A DNA stretch of 64,000 bases from Candidatus Denitrolinea symbiosum (GCA_017312345.1 BLAA01000001.1:682001-746000), one strand, 5' to 3'; shown: positions 28,161 through 38,394, counted from the first letter of the stretch. Notes: a model not told the origin generated them from the letters alone. Numbers and translations are program-made.

Positions 28161-28199
28161 AATGCCAGGGGCAAGGAACTTTTCTTGTCCCTGGCATTC
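28161..28199 (+). terminator. Hairpin terminator between binding protein and permease, set 2
   Basis: 15-bp arms (AATGCCAGGGGCAAG / CTTGTCCCTGGCATT) with an 8-base loop, preceded by a small GCAC/GTGC hairpin at 28141-28156. The following sequence is only moderately T-rich. Same intra-operon position as the terminator of set 1. Confidence 0.75.
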
Positions 28200-28217
28200 T
28201 TACTTTGAGGAAAGAAC

Positions 28218-29339
28218 ATGACCACAGCCAATCAGTCAGACTTCGCGCTTGTCAAAAAGAAATCCGCCAGCGGGACTTTCGCCCGTGTGGCAAAATATAC
28301 AATCGTTCGGCTGCTCACCCTTTTTGTCACCATCGTAATTGGCATCTATCTTACGATTATGATCGCGAACATGGGCGGCCATGTTGACACCATCATGCGC
28401 AACGAGATCCGTGAGCGAGTTACGCAAATGGTGGTGAACAATCCCGCCAGCCGAAATATGAGCAACGAAGAGAAGAAGACCCAGATTGAAGAGCGGATTC
28501 GGCTGGAAGAAAAGCGCTTGAATTTGGACCAGCCGCTCGTTTTGCGAACGCTCAAATACTTAAAAAACGCGCTGCAATTGAATCTGGGGCGCGCCCTCCA
28601 TATGACCAGCGACAGCGGTTCACGACAGGTGCGCCTGATCATCCTGGAGAGGCTGCCAGCCACCCTGCTCTTGATGGGGACCTCGAACCTGATTCTGTTT
28701 TTCGTCAGCCTGTTTCTGGCGCTTTCTCTTTCGCGCAAATACGGCAGCTTTTGGGATAAGTTAGTGATTGGACTTTCGCCCACCTCGGCCGCGCCGCCCT
28801 GGTTCTATGGCATCTTCTTTATCCTTATCTTTGCCGCGCTTTTAAAGTGGCTGCCTTTTGGCGGCATGGTAGACGCGCCGCCGCCCGATAACCCTCTCGA
28901 TTACACGCTGAGCCTGCTTAAACATATGATTCTGCCGGCGTCGTCGTTGATTTTCAGCGCCTTCTTCATCAGTATTTATAACTGGCGCACGTTTTTTCTG
29001 ATCTATTCCAGCGAAGATTATGTCGAAATGGCGAAAGCCAAGGGCCTGGTCGCCCGCGATATCGAGCGCCGGTACATCCTGCGCCCCACGCTGCCCACCA
29101 TTGTCACCAGTTTCGCGCTGATGTTGATCGGCCTGTGGACCGGAGCCATCGTTACCGAAACCGTCTTTCTCTGGCCCGGACTGGGGCGCACTTCGTTCCA
29201 GGCGATTGGCTTGTACGACATCCCGGTCATCGTGGGAACCACCATTATTTACGCTTACCTGTTAGCGATGACCGTCTTTTTGCTGGACTTCGTTTACGCC
29301 CTGGTTGACCCCAGAGTCAAAATCGGCGGAGGCAACTAA
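28218..29339 (+). CDS. ABC transporter permease, DppB/OppB type, set 2
   Basis: A 373-aa permease. TM1 IVRLLTLFVTIVIGIYLTIMI is followed by a charged outer segment (NPASRNMSNEEKKTQIEERI) longer than usual, then five more TM helices. The EAA loop DYVEMAKAKGLVARDIERRYIL and GAIVTETVFLWPGLGRTSF are canonical. AGGAAAGAAC precedes the ATG. It pairs with the permease at 29343, which starts after a three-base gap. Confidence 0.88.
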   Translation: MTTANQSDFALVKKKSASGTFARVAKYTIVRLLTLFVTIVIGIYLTIMIANMGGHVDTIMRNEIRERVTQMVVNNPASRNMSNEEKKTQIEERIRLEEKRLNLDQPLVLRTLKYLKNALQLNLGRALHMTSDSGSRQVRLIILERLPATLLLMGTSNLILFFVSLFLALSLSRKYGSFWDKLVIGLSPTSAAPPWFYGIFFILIFAALLKWLPFGGMVDAPPPDNPLDYTLSLLKHMILPASSLIFSAFFISIYNWRTFFLIYSSEDYVEMAKAKGLVARDIERRYILRPTLPTIVTSFALMLIGLWTGAIVTETVFLWPGLGRTSFQAIGLYDIPVIVGTTIIYAYLLAMTVFLLDFVYALVDPRVKIGGGN

Positions 29340-29342
29340 CCC

Positions 29343-30686
29343 ATGAATGCATTGAAGAGTTCTTTCCGCGAGATTTTACGCTATCCTTCCGCGGTGGCCG
29401 GCTTGGCGGTCATTTTTTCGCTGACCCTTGTGGCCGCTTACGCCATGATCACCATTCCCTACGCCGAGGCCGTTCGTTTATGGCGCGGCGGCGAAGATGT
29501 TTGGTATAAAAATCCGAAGTTCGCGGCCCCTGCCTGGACCAATGTGTTTTCCAGGGTCAAATATCCGGTTTCCTTTGCGGTCAGCAGCGCCGATGGCGGC
29601 ATCGCCAAAGTGACGACGCCAGGCGAAAAGGGAACCAGCCGGATCGAGTTTACCCATTCCTTCGATTACTCTTATGATACCTTTCCGCAGGAGATGTTGC
29701 TGTACTTCACCGCAAAATATTCGGAAAAATTGCCGTTTGTGTCGATTTATCTGATAACCCCTGACGACCGAAAAGTCCGCATTTCCGATTTTGGAGTCAG
29801 CCAAAAGACCACCTTCCGTTTTTCCCAGGATGAGAAATTGCAACGCCGATTGAAAGGGCAGGAGGTGATGACCGGCTTGTTTGCCCGGCCTGATTCCGAC
29901 CCGGCGGCGCCGCTCAAAGGCCGGTATCAGCTGCTCGTCGAAGCGGTGACCTTCGAGGAAGATTCCGACCTGAATTTTGAATTCGTCTTTCATGGTCAGG
30001 TCTATGGCCTGGCCGGGACGGACCAGGCCCGCCGTGACCTGATGGTGCCCCTGTTGTGGGGCGCGCCGATCGCGCTCGCGTTCGGCCTGCTGGCCGCGCT
30101 GGGCACCTCGGTTCTGACGATGATCATCGCCGCAGTCGGCGCCTGGTATGGCGGCTGGGTGGACGAACTCATCCAGCGCATTACCGAAATCAACCTGGTG
30201 CTGCCCTTCCTGAACATCCTCATCATGGTCGGAACTTTTTACTCGCGCAGCATCTGGGTGATCTTGGGCGTAACCATCTTGCTCAGCATTTTCACCGGCA
30301 GCATCAAAAGTTACCGCGCCATTTTCATGCAAGTGAAAGAGTCGACCTACATCGAAGCCGCGCGCTCCTACGGCGCGAGCAACACCCGCTTGATCTTCCT
30401 TTACCTCATTCCCCGCATGATCCCGCTGCTCATTCCCGGCCTGGTTTCCTCGGTGCCTGCCTTCGTCTTTCTCGAAACGACCCTTGCGGTCCTGGGCTTG
30501 GGAGATCCGGTGCTGCCGACTTGGGGCAAGATCATTAACGATGCCTGGGGCAACGGCGCGCTTTACAAAGGCTATTACTATTGGATCCTGGAGCCGGCAG
30601 TCTTGTTGATGATCACCGGCCTCGGTTTTGCCATGCTCGGCTTTGCATTGGATCGAATTTTCAATCCACGATTGAGAAACATATAA
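29343..30686 (+). CDS. ABC transporter permease, DppC/OppC type with large outer insert, set 2
   Basis: A 447-aa permease, about 130-150 residues longer than typical. The extra mass lies between TM1 (residues 15-37) and the core: residues 40-225 form a soluble, beta-rich region (AEAVRLWRGGEDVWYKNPKF to DLNFEFVFHG) predicted to be extracytoplasmic. The transport core follows (GAPIALAFGLLAALGTSVLTM, and an EAA loop in STYIEAARSYGASNTRLIFLYLIPR). The insert may dock the unusually large binding protein of this set; that is inference from co-occurrence. Confidence 0.85.
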   Translation: MNALKSSFREILRYPSAVAGLAVIFSLTLVAAYAMITIPYAEAVRLWRGGEDVWYKNPKFAAPAWTNVFSRVKYPVSFAVSSADGGIAKVTTPGEKGTSRIEFTHSFDYSYDTFPQEMLLYFTAKYSEKLPFVSIYLITPDDRKVRISDFGVSQKTTFRFSQDEKLQRRLKGQEVMTGLFARPDSDPAAPLKGRYQLLVEAVTFEEDSDLNFEFVFHGQVYGLAGTDQARRDLMVPLLWGAPIALAFGLLAALGTSVLTMIIAAVGAWYGGWVDELIQRITEINLVLPFLNILIMVGTFYSRSIWVILGVTILLSIFTGSIKSYRAIFMQVKESTYIEAARSYGASNTRLIFLYLIPRMIPLLIPGLVSSVPAFVFLETTLAVLGLGDPVLPTWGKIINDAWGNGALYKGYYYWILEPAVLLMITGLGFAMLGFALDRIFNPRLRNI

Positions 30687-30690
30687 CGCC

Positions 30691-31650
30691 ATGAACAACG
30701 ATAAACTTCTACGCATCGAAAAATTGGTGTTACATTTCAACACCACACAGGGGCCGGTTCAGGCCGTGGACGGCGTTGATTTCAGCCTGGATACCAATCG
30801 CGCAGTGGTCATCCTGGGCGAATCGGGCTGTGGAAAAAGCTCGCTGGCCAAAGCCATCCTGCGCCTTTTGCCGCGAAACGCGGGAGCCTATTCCGGTCAT
30901 ATCTACCTCGAAGGAAAGGATATCATGGCCCTCCCCGAGGAAGAGTTCCGGCAGAACGTTCGCTGGGCGGCCATCTCGATCGTGCCGCAAGCCGCCATGA
31001 ACGCGCTGAACCCGGTGATCCGGGTTGGAGAGCAGGTGGCGGAACCGGCCATCGTCCACCTCGGCGTGGACAAAGCCGGCGCGCTGTCTTTGGTGCAGAA
31101 AATGTTCCAGCACGTCGGCGTTCCCGAAGACTTCATCAACCGCTACCCCTTCGAACTCAGCGGCGGGATGCGCCAGCGCGTCGCCATCGCCATGGCGCTG
31201 GTCACGTCTCCCAACCTGATCATCCTGGACGAGCCGACTTCCGCGCTGGATGTGCTGACCCAGGCGAACATCTTCAACGTCCTCAAGCGCCTCAAAAAGG
31301 AACTGGGCATCAGCTTCATCCTGATCACACACGACATTGCCACCTCCAGCGAACTGGCCGACGACGTCGCCATTATGTACGCCGGCCAGATCGTGGAAGT
31401 GAGCGACGCGCACCGGTTTTTTGAAGAGCCGCTGCATCCCTACTCTAAAAAGTTGATGGCCAGCGTGCCGAGGCTGCGCGGAGATACGGAGCCGGAGTTT
31501 ATCACCGGCCGGCCGCCCAGCCTGATCAACCCTCCCACTGGCTGCCGGTTTGCGGATCGCTGCCCGAGCCGATTTGACAAGTGCGTGGAGGAACCGCCGG
31601 TATTTGAGATCGAAGGTCGCAAGGTTAAATGCTGGTTGTATGAAAGTTAG
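30691..31650 (+). CDS. Oligopeptide/dipeptide-type ABC transporter ATPase, set 2 (DppD-like)
   Basis: A 319-aa ATPase: Walker [17 protein letters not shown]-loop IVPQAAMNALNP (with Ala replacing the usual D-P), signature [15 protein letters not shown], Walker B LIILDEPTSALD, switch ILITHDIA. The C-terminal Cys motif TGCRFADRCPSRFDKC is present. It lies four bases after the permease gene and 12 bases before the second ATPase. Confidence 0.9.
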   Translation: MNNDKLLRIEKLVLHFNTTQGPVQAVDGVDFSLDTNRAVVILGESGCGKSSLAKAILRLLPRNAGAYSGHIYLEGKDIMALPEEEFRQNVRWAAISIVPQAAMNALNPVIRVGEQVAEPAIVHLGVDKAGALSLVQKMFQHVGVPEDFINRYPFELSGGMRQRVAIAMALVTSPNLIILDEPTSALDVLTQANIFNVLKRLKKELGISFILITHDIATSSELADDVAIMYAGQIVEVSDAHRFFEEPLHPYSKKLMASVPRLRGDTEPEFITGRPPSLINPPTGCRFADRCPSRFDKCVEEPPVFEIEGRKVKCWLYES

Positions 31651-31662
31651 GAGAACACAGTC

Positions 31663-32682
31663 ATGGATGTAACTTCCCCGGTTGAAAAGATCGAGAATGA
31701 AGCGGGACGAAAGGCCGTCCTGTCCATTGACGATCTTCATGTCTGGTTTGAACTCAAGCGGTTTGGCTTTGGGCATGCGGGCTACGTGAAGGCGGTGGAC
31801 GGCGTCACCTTTAACGTTTTGCAGGGCGAAACGATCGCCGTGGTGGGCGAGAGCGGCTGCGGAAAATCCAGCCTGATGAAGACGATCCTTGCCTTGTACA
31901 AGCCGACGAAAGGCAGCATCATCTTTAACGATAAAAACCTGTCGGAATTGGACGGCAAGGGCCTGCATTGGTACCACTCTCATGTTGGATACATCCAGCA
32001 GGACCCCTACGGCGCGCTGCCTCCATTTATGACCGTTCGACGAATTCTGGAGGAACCTCTCCTGGTCGGCGGCGTGAAGGATAAAGAGGAGCGTCGGCAG
32101 CGTATCCACAAGGCCATGGATGAGGTCAAACTTACCCCGGTCGATGATTTCCTGGAAAAATATCCTCACATGTTGAGCGGCGGACAGCAGCAGCGCGTAG
32201 TCATCGCCCGCGCCATGATTATGGAACCGAAGTTCCTGGTGGCGGATGAGCCGGTCTCGATGCTCGACGCCTCCGTGCGCGTGGAGATCTTGAAACTCCT
32301 CCGCGCCTTGCAGGAAGAACACCACCTCTCCGTCATCTACATTACGCACGACCTGTCCACGGTCAGCTATTTTTCGGAGCGCATCTTCGTCATGTACGCC
32401 GGCAATCTGGTCGAAAAGGCCAAAGTGCGCCAGGCGCTCGATAACCCCCTGCACCCGTATACGCAGGCCCTGTTGACCGGCACCTCCGAACCGGACGCGA
32501 AAAACGCGGAGACGTTCAAGGAACTTCCCCCGGGCGAACCGCCCAGCCTGGTCAACCCTCCAACCGGCTGCCGCTTCCATCCGCGTTGCTCGAAGATTAT
32601 AAAAGGCCTCTGCGAAGTGGAGGAACCCCCCGATTTCGAGCCGGAACCCGGCCACCTGGTGGCCTGCTGGCTGTATAAATAA
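31663..32682 (+). CDS. Oligopeptide/dipeptide-type ABC transporter ATPase, set 2 (DppF-like)
   Basis: A 339-aa ATPase: Walker [17 protein letters not shown]-loop YIQQDPYGALPPFM, signature LSGGQQQRVVIARAM, Walker B LVADEPVSMLD (S-M in place of T/S-A), switch YITHDLS, C-terminal TGCRFHPRCSKIIKGLC. GGAGAACACAGTC precedes the ATG. It completes a five-gene transporter. Confidence 0.9.
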   Translation: MDVTSPVEKIENEAGRKAVLSIDDLHVWFELKRFGFGHAGYVKAVDGVTFNVLQGETIAVVGESGCGKSSLMKTILALYKPTKGSIIFNDKNLSELDGKGLHWYHSHVGYIQQDPYGALPPFMTVRRILEEPLLVGGVKDKEERRQRIHKAMDEVKLTPVDDFLEKYPHMLSGGQQQRVVIARAMIMEPKFLVADEPVSMLDASVRVEILKLLRALQEEHHLSVIYITHDLSTVSYFSERIFVMYAGNLVEKAKVRQALDNPLHPYTQALLTGTSEPDAKNAETFKELPPGEPPSLVNPPTGCRFHPRCSKIIKGLCEVEEPPDFEPEPGHLVACWLYK

Positions 32683-32684
32683 AC

Positions 32685-32942
32685 ATGCTGCGCGAACGAT
32701 TATTTGAACATATTGGCCTCGTCCTGGCGATTAGCGTCCTGTTGATGGTCGGGGGCGTAGTTTTACCGTTCCTGATGGTGATCCACGCGCTCGAGTCCAC
32801 GTTCTTCCTGAATTTTCTCGCGTACGGCATGTCCGTTTTGGGGTTGATGCTGGGCATTGTGAGCATTGTGAGCATCCGTCTCAAGCAAAAGCGCAAGGAT
32901 GACGGGAGCCGCAATCCCTATCGCAACGACGGCGGGATCTGA
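32685..32942 (+). CDS. Small two-TM membrane protein of ABC set 2
   Basis: An 85-aa protein of unknown family, starting two bases after the ATPase stop. Two hydrophobic helices (about residues 9-32 and 38-64) are followed by a short charged tail (RLKQKRKDDGSRN). Close spacing makes it part of the set 2 operon. It might be an accessory subunit or simply ride along; no function can be read from sequence. Confidence 0.6.
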   Translation: MLRERLFEHIGLVLAISVLLMVGGVVLPFLMVIHALESTFFLNFLAYGMSVLGLMLGIVSIVSIRLKQKRKDDGSRNPYRNDGGI

Positions 32943-32998
32943 TCTCCGCCGGCCAGACAGCCTCGTTCGTTAACCAATTCCTTCATGGGAGAACGCTC

Positions 32999-34048
32999 GT
33001 GACCAGCGAAACCAAACCGCCCCTGCTCGAGGTCAGGAACCTCAAAACCTATTTCTTCACGGAAGACGGCGTCATCAAGGCTGTGGACGGCGTGGACTTC
33101 TACGTCCGCCCGGGCGAAGTGCTTGGACTGGTGGGCGAATCGGGCTGCGGAAAAAGCGTCACCTCCCTCTCCATCATGCGGTTGATTGGAACGCCCGGCA
33201 AGATCGTGGACGGCGAAATGCTCTTCGAAGGCAGGGACCTGGTCAAAGCTTCCGAAGCAGAGATGATGAAGATCCGCGGCAACCGCATCTCCATGATCTT
33301 CCAGCAACCCCAGTCCGCGCTCAACCCGGTCTTTCGCGCGGGCGACCAGATCTCGGAAGTCCTTCAGATCCACCAGGGACTCGACAAAAAAAACCGCCGG
33401 CAGCGGGCCGTCGAAATGCTCCGCATGGTGGGCATCCCCGAACCCGAGCGCCGCGCCGAAGCGTTTCCGCATGAACTTTCGGGTGGCATGGCCCAGCGCG
33501 TCATGATCGCCATGGCCCTGGCCTGCGCTCCCGACCTGCTCATCGCCGACGAACCCACTACCGCCCTCGACGTCACCATCCAGGCGCAGATCCTCGACCT
33601 GATGCGCGACCTGCGCGCCAAGATCGGCTCGGCGGTCATCCTCATCACCCACGACCTGGGCGTGATCGCCGAAATGGCCGACCGCGTCGCCGTAATGTAC
33701 GCCGGCGAGATCGTGGAAGAATCCCCGGTGGCGCAACTGTTCGACTCGCCGCATCATCCCTACACCATCGGCTTGATCGGCTCGGTGCCGGTCCTCGGGA
33801 AAGTGCGCGACCGACTGGACGTCATCCCCGGCTCGGTGCCAAACCTCGTCAACCTGCCGCCCGGCTGCCGCTTCGCCCCGCGCTGCCAGGCCCGCATAGA
33901 CTACAACCTCTCCATCTGCACGGAAAAACGCCCTCCGCTGGCGGACATCGCCGAAGGCCACAAAGCCCGCTGCTGGCTGTACACCGACGCAGAGAACCAC
34001 TCCGCCCCGCTGAAGAGCGGACAACCCTATGTCACGAAGCGAGAGTAG
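32999..34048 (+). CDS. Oligopeptide/dipeptide-type ABC transporter ATPase, set 3 (DppD-like)
   Basis: A 349-aa ATPase starting with GTG at 32999 behind GGGAGA. Walker [17 protein letters not shown]-loop [13 protein letters not shown], signature [15 protein letters not shown], Walker [12 protein letters not shown], switch LITHDLG, tail [20 protein letters not shown]. The set has no permease genes, so this ATPase must serve permeases encoded elsewhere or share those of set 1 or 2. Confidence 0.88.
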   Translation: MTSETKPPLLEVRNLKTYFFTEDGVIKAVDGVDFYVRPGEVLGLVGESGCGKSVTSLSIMRLIGTPGKIVDGEMLFEGRDLVKASEAEMMKIRGNRISMIFQQPQSALNPVFRAGDQISEVLQIHQGLDKKNRRQRAVEMLRMVGIPEPERRAEAFPHELSGGMAQRVMIAMALACAPDLLIADEPTTALDVTIQAQILDLMRDLRAKIGSAVILITHDLGVIAEMADRVAVMYAGEIVEESPVAQLFDSPHHPYTIGLIGSVPVLGKVRDRLDVIPGSVPNLVNLPPGCRFAPRCQARIDYNLSICTEKRPPLADIAEGHKARCWLYTDAENHSAPLKSGQPYVTKRE

Positions 34049-34052
34049 CGTC

Positions 34053-35045
<993 letters not shown>

Positions 35046-35076
35046 ACGCCGCTTGTTGGAAAGTTGATAATGAGAT

Positions 35077-35109
35077 AGGATTCGGGTCACGCCCGAATCC
35101 TGTTTTTTT
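35077..35109 (+). terminator. Intrinsic terminator before the set 3 binding protein
   Basis: GGATTCGGG / CCCGAATCC arms with a short loop, then TGTTTTTTTA. It sits between the ATPase gene and the ATG at 35121, whose AGGAG follows the T-run directly. The binding protein must rely on read-through or on a promoter in 35046-35076 (for example near GATAATGAG). Confidence 0.8.
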
Positions 35110-35120
35110 AGGAGACCGCC

Positions 35121-37073
35121 ATGCCCGTGTCGAACCGCCCGCTTCATGCCATCTTTGCGATTTTCATCCTGCTTTCACTGACGTTATCCGCCTGCCAGCC
35201 GGGGCAGGGCGGGACTTCCGCGCCGCCTCCGGCCCCCGCCGCCACGCAGACTCCCTCTCCCGCGTACACGCCCACCCCGCTCCCGCCGCGGACGCTGAAC
35301 GTCTGCCTGGGCGCGGCGCCCAACACGTTGTACCCGCTCGGAGGTCCGAACGCCGCGGCGCGCAGCGTCCTCGAAGCCGTCTACGATGGGCCGTTCGACG
35401 CGCTCGGCTACGATTACAAGCCGGTCATCCTCGAAAAAATGCCCAACCTGGAAGACGGCAGCGTGCAGCTGGCATCCGTCTCGGTGACGAACGGAAACGA
35501 AGTGGCGGACGCGGACGGGACCTTGACGATCCTCAAAGCGGGGACGCGCGTCCGCCCGGCCGGATGCCGGAGCGACGAGTGCGCGGTCGTCTTCGACGGG
35601 ATCAACCCGCTCGCCATGGACGCCATGACCGTCATGTTCAAACTGAAGTCCGGCCTGCTCTGGTCCGACGGGACGCCGGTCACCGCCGAAGATTCCGCCT
35701 ATGCCTTTACCCTCGCGAAAAACGAAGAGACGCCCGGCTCGAAATTCATCTTTGACCGCACGCAGTCTTACGAGGCCGTAGACGATCAGACGCTCCAATG
35801 GTGGGGCAAACCCGGTTTCATTGACCCGACCTATTTCGTCAACTTCTGGACGCCTCTGCCAAAACATGTGTGGGGACAACTTTCCGCGTCCGAGTTGCAA
35901 AAATCGGAACTCTCCTCGCGCGCCCCGATGGGATACGGCCCCTACGTCGTCAAAGAATGGAACGACGACAGCCTGCGGCTGACGAAGAATCCCTACTACT
36001 TCCGCGCCGCCGAGGGACTGCCCAAATTCGACGAACTGATCTTCCGCATTGTCCCCAACGCGGAAGCGGCCATGGCCAACCTCATCAACGGGCGCTGCGA
36101 CCTGATCGACTCCACCGTCAATCTCGACGCGCAAACCTCCCTGTTGAAAGAGATGGACCGCACCGGCCAGGCGCGGGCCTACTTTGGGCAGACGCCCACC
36201 CTCGAATGGCTGGCGCTGGGGATTTCCCCGGCCTCCTACGACGACGGCGTCCAGGCCAAAGACCGTCCCGACTTCTTCGCCGACCCGCGCCTGCGGCAGG
36301 CGATTGCCTACTGTCTCGACCGCCAGGCGATTGTGAGCAATGTCCTCTACGGCCTGGTGGACGTGCCAGACTCTTTTGCGGCCTCGGCCAGCCCGCTGCA
36401 CGCCGCGTCCCTGCAAGCGTATCCATTCGACCCCGAAAAGGGCAAGCAACTCCTGAACAACATGGGCTGGCGCGACCACGACAACAACCCCGCCACGCCG
36501 CGACACGCCCAGGGCGTGGACCGCGTCGTCAACGGGACCGAACTGAACCTGACCTACATCGCAACATCGGCCGCGCAGCGGCGCCAGGTGGCCGACATCC
36601 TTTCCCAGTCCCTGATCGGATGCGGGATCGGCGTGAACGTCGTCCATCTTTCGCAGTTGGAATTCTACGCCGAGGGCCCGGCCGGCCCGCTCTTTGGGCG
36701 CAACTTTGACCTGGCTGAATTTGCCATGCACACGCCCTCCGTCCTGCCTGCCTGCGAGCGGTTCGCCTCCTTCGAGATTCCCTCGGCTGCCAACCATTGG
36801 GTCGGGACGAACGTCAGCGGGTACAAGAATCCCGAATACGACGCGGCCTGCTCCTCGGCGCGTCAATCCCTGCCGAGCGAGGCCTCTCACGCCGAAAACT
36901 ACCGCCTCGCCCAGGCCATCTTCGTCCAGGACCTGCCCGCCATCCCGCTCTTCTTCCGCATCGAGACGGCCGCGGCGCGCTTCGACTTCTGCAACTTCGC
37001 GCTCGATCCCACCGCTGCCAGCGATCTCTACAACATCGAAGCTTTCGATTACGGCGACGCCTGCCTGCCCTAA
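35121..37073 (+). CDS. ABC transporter substrate-binding lipoprotein, family 5, set 3
   Basis: A 650-aa lipoprotein. The signal ends LTLSAC (lipobox near residues 22-25) and a Pro/Thr linker follows. SBP_bac_5 motifs are in normal order: RTLNVCLGAAPNTLYPLGG, MFKLKSGLLWSDGTPVTAEDSAYAF, GYGPYVVKEW, DPRLRQAIAYCLDRQAIV, FDPEKGKQLLNNMGW. Six or more cysteines in the mature part (for example CRSDEC and GRCDLID) are more than in the other two binding proteins. Terminators flank the gene on both sides, so it looks like its own transcription unit. Confidence 0.87.
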   Translation: MPVSNRPLHAIFAIFILLSLTLSACQPGQGGTSAPPPAPAATQTPSPAYTPTPLPPRTLNVCLGAAPNTLYPLGGPNAAARSVLEAVYDGPFDALGYDYKPVILEKMPNLEDGSVQLASVSVTNGNEVADADGTLTILKAGTRVRPAGCRSDECAVVFDGINPLAMDAMTVMFKLKSGLLWSDGTPVTAEDSAYAFTLAKNEETPGSKFIFDRTQSYEAVDDQTLQWWGKPGFIDPTYFVNFWTPLPKHVWGQLSASELQKSELSSRAPMGYGPYVVKEWNDDSLRLTKNPYYFRAAEGLPKFDELIFRIVPNAEAAMANLINGRCDLIDSTVNLDAQTSLLKEMDRTGQARAYFGQTPTLEWLALGISPASYDDGVQAKDRPDFFADPRLRQAIAYCLDRQAIVSNVLYGLVDVPDSFAASASPLHAASLQAYPFDPEKGKQLLNNMGWRDHDNNPATPRHAQGVDRVVNGTELNLTYIATSAAQRRQVADILSQSLIGCGIGVNVVHLSQLEFYAEGPAGPLFGRNFDLAEFAMHTPSVLPACERFASFEIPSAANHWVGTNVSGYKNPEYDAACSSARQSLPSEASHAENYRLAQAIFVQDLPAIPLFFRIETAAARFDFCNFALDPTAASDLYNIEAFDYGDACLP

Positions 37074-37080
37074 CAAAATT

Positions 37081-37115
37081 AGAAACCTGGTTTCGCGAGG
37101 AATCAGGTTTCTTTT
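37081..37115 (+). terminator. Terminator after the set 3 binding protein
   Basis: AGAAACCTG / CAGGTTTCT arms with a 14-base loop, followed by TTT. It ends a few bases before the next promoter. Confidence 0.7.
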
Positions 37116-37123
37116 GCTATAAT
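37115..37123 (+). promoter_or_regulatory. Extended -10 promoter for a leaderless mRNA
   Basis: TGC-TATAAT with the hexamer ending at 37123, six bases before the ATG at 37130. Transcription would begin at or beside the ATG. No Shine-Dalgarno is visible. Confidence 0.6.
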
Positions 37124-37129
37124 CGCCCC

Positions 37130-38188
37130 ATGTCATCTCCCCGCATCCTCCTCGTGGACGACCAGCGCGACATCCTGCGCCTGCTCCACGCCACCCTCGA
37201 TACGCTGGGACATAAGCTCGAGATCTACGAAGCGCCCTCCGGCGAGGAAGCCCTGCTCGAAGCCGCGCGCCATCGCTTCGACCTGCTGGTCTCCGATTAC
37301 AAATTGCCCGGCATCACTGGCGTGGAATTGATGAAGAAGGTGCGCGTCAAAAACCCCGACGTGCGCTCCATTCTCATCACCGCCATGACCGACAAAAAGA
37401 CGCGCGACGAGATGCTGGCGGCCGGGGCCATGGCCATGTTCGACAAGCCCATTCCGCTCGCCGATTTCCTCGACGTGGTGGAGCGCGCCCTCGGCCTCAA
37501 ACGCACCATCCTGCCGCCCGAAGACGAAAAAGTGGAAGCCAGCCGCGAGACCATCGCGGACCTGCTCACCAAACTCCGCAGGAAAACGAACGCGCAGGCG
37601 GTCTACCTGCTCAGCGACCGCGGGCGCATCCTCGAGCGCGCTGGCGATCTGTACGACTCCAGCATGGAAGTCTCCCTGCTCTCGGCAATCATGGCGATCT
37701 TCGCGGCCGGGCAGAAAGTCTCGCGCTTCATCCACCAGGGAGGCCCCAACCATTATCACGTCTTCAGCGGCGGCGACCACGACCTGATCCTCATCCCCGT
37801 CGACGCGCTCTACGGCCTGCTGGTGGCCGGGGAGGGACTGACCGCCCCGGACCACATCCTCAAAAACGTAAACGCCATGCTGGACGTCCGCGAGGCGATG
37901 GAGAAGGCGCTCCGCTCGATGGGCATGCCCACCGCCCCGGCGGAGGAGACGCCGCGTCCGCTGACGCCCATCTCGGCCGCGGTCAACGTCCCCACGCAGG
38001 ACATCGAAAACCTCTTCGCCCAGAAGAAGCAAAAGATCAAGGCGCGCGACGCCGACGCCTTCTGGGACGAAGCCGTGGAAAAACACGGCAACCCGCCGCT
38101 TCACCCCGACGTCATTTCCTACGAACAGGCCAAACAACTCGGCATCGCGCCCAGGGGACGGACCAAGCCGCTCGTTTCCAAACCGTGA
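37130..38188 (+). CDS. Response regulator with roadblock/LC7-like domain
   Basis: A 352-aa protein. The receiver domain spans residues 1-125: RILLVDDQ with the acidic pair D10/D11, phospho-acceptor D56 in LLVSDYKLPG, the Thr/Ser position in LITAMTD, and Lys in MFDKPIPL. Residues about 140-265 (TIADLLTKLRRKTNAQAVYLLSDRGRILERAGD) resemble a roadblock/LC7 fold, a small GTPase-partner module. A Pro-rich linker and a C-terminal helical tail follow. No DNA-binding domain is seen, so output is likely by protein contact. No kinase is adjacent. Confidence 0.75.
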   Translation: MSSPRILLVDDQRDILRLLHATLDTLGHKLEIYEAPSGEEALLEAARHRFDLLVSDYKLPGITGVELMKKVRVKNPDVRSILITAMTDKKTRDEMLAAGAMAMFDKPIPLADFLDVVERALGLKRTILPPEDEKVEASRETIADLLTKLRRKTNAQAVYLLSDRGRILERAGDLYDSSMEVSLLSAIMAIFAAGQKVSRFIHQGGPNHYHVFSGGDHDLILIPVDALYGLLVAGEGLTAPDHILKNVNAMLDVREAMEKALRSMGMPTAPAEETPRPLTPISAAVNVPTQDIENLFAQKKQKIKARDADAFWDEAVEKHGNPPLHPDVISYEQAKQLGIAPRGRTKPLVSKP

Positions 38189-38190
38189 CA

Positions 38191-38219
38191 TTGCCCGCCC
38201 GCCGTCCCTGTGATACAAT
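38191..38219 (+). promoter_or_regulatory. Promoter of the tRNA-Gln gene
   Basis: TTGCCC (38191-38196), a 17-base spacer ending in TGA (extended -10), and TACAAT (38214-38219). The tRNA begins 12 bases downstream. Confidence 0.6.
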
Positions 38220-38230
38220 CCCGCCCGCAC

Positions 38231-38301
38231 TGGGGCGTGGTGCAATGGCAGCACACCAGACTTTGGATCTGTGGATCTTGGTTCGAATCCAGGCGCCCCA
38301 G
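38231..38301 (+). tRNA. tRNA-Gln (anticodon TTG)
   Basis: The acceptor stem TGGGGCG (38231-38237) pairs with CGCCCCA (38294-38300), with discriminator G38301. The D-loop region is GTGCAATGGCAGCAC, the anticodon loop CTTTGGA has anticodon TTG at 38263-38265, and the T arm is TTGGTTCGAATCCAG. CCA is not encoded. The anticodon stem has one mismatch at its outer pair. Confidence 0.95.
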
Positions 38302-38313
38302 CCTCTTCAACAT

Positions 38314-38335
38314 CCCGCGCAGGCGGGGCTTTTTT
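38314..38335 (+). terminator. tRNA-Gln terminator
   Basis: CCCGC / GCGGG arms with a short loop followed by GCTTTTTT, 12 bases after the tRNA. Confidence 0.75.
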
Positions 38336-38394
38336 CCCGACAGGCTCGCCCCCGCCGCGGCGGATGCAGCCTGTTTTTATTTTAGGAGCCGCTT

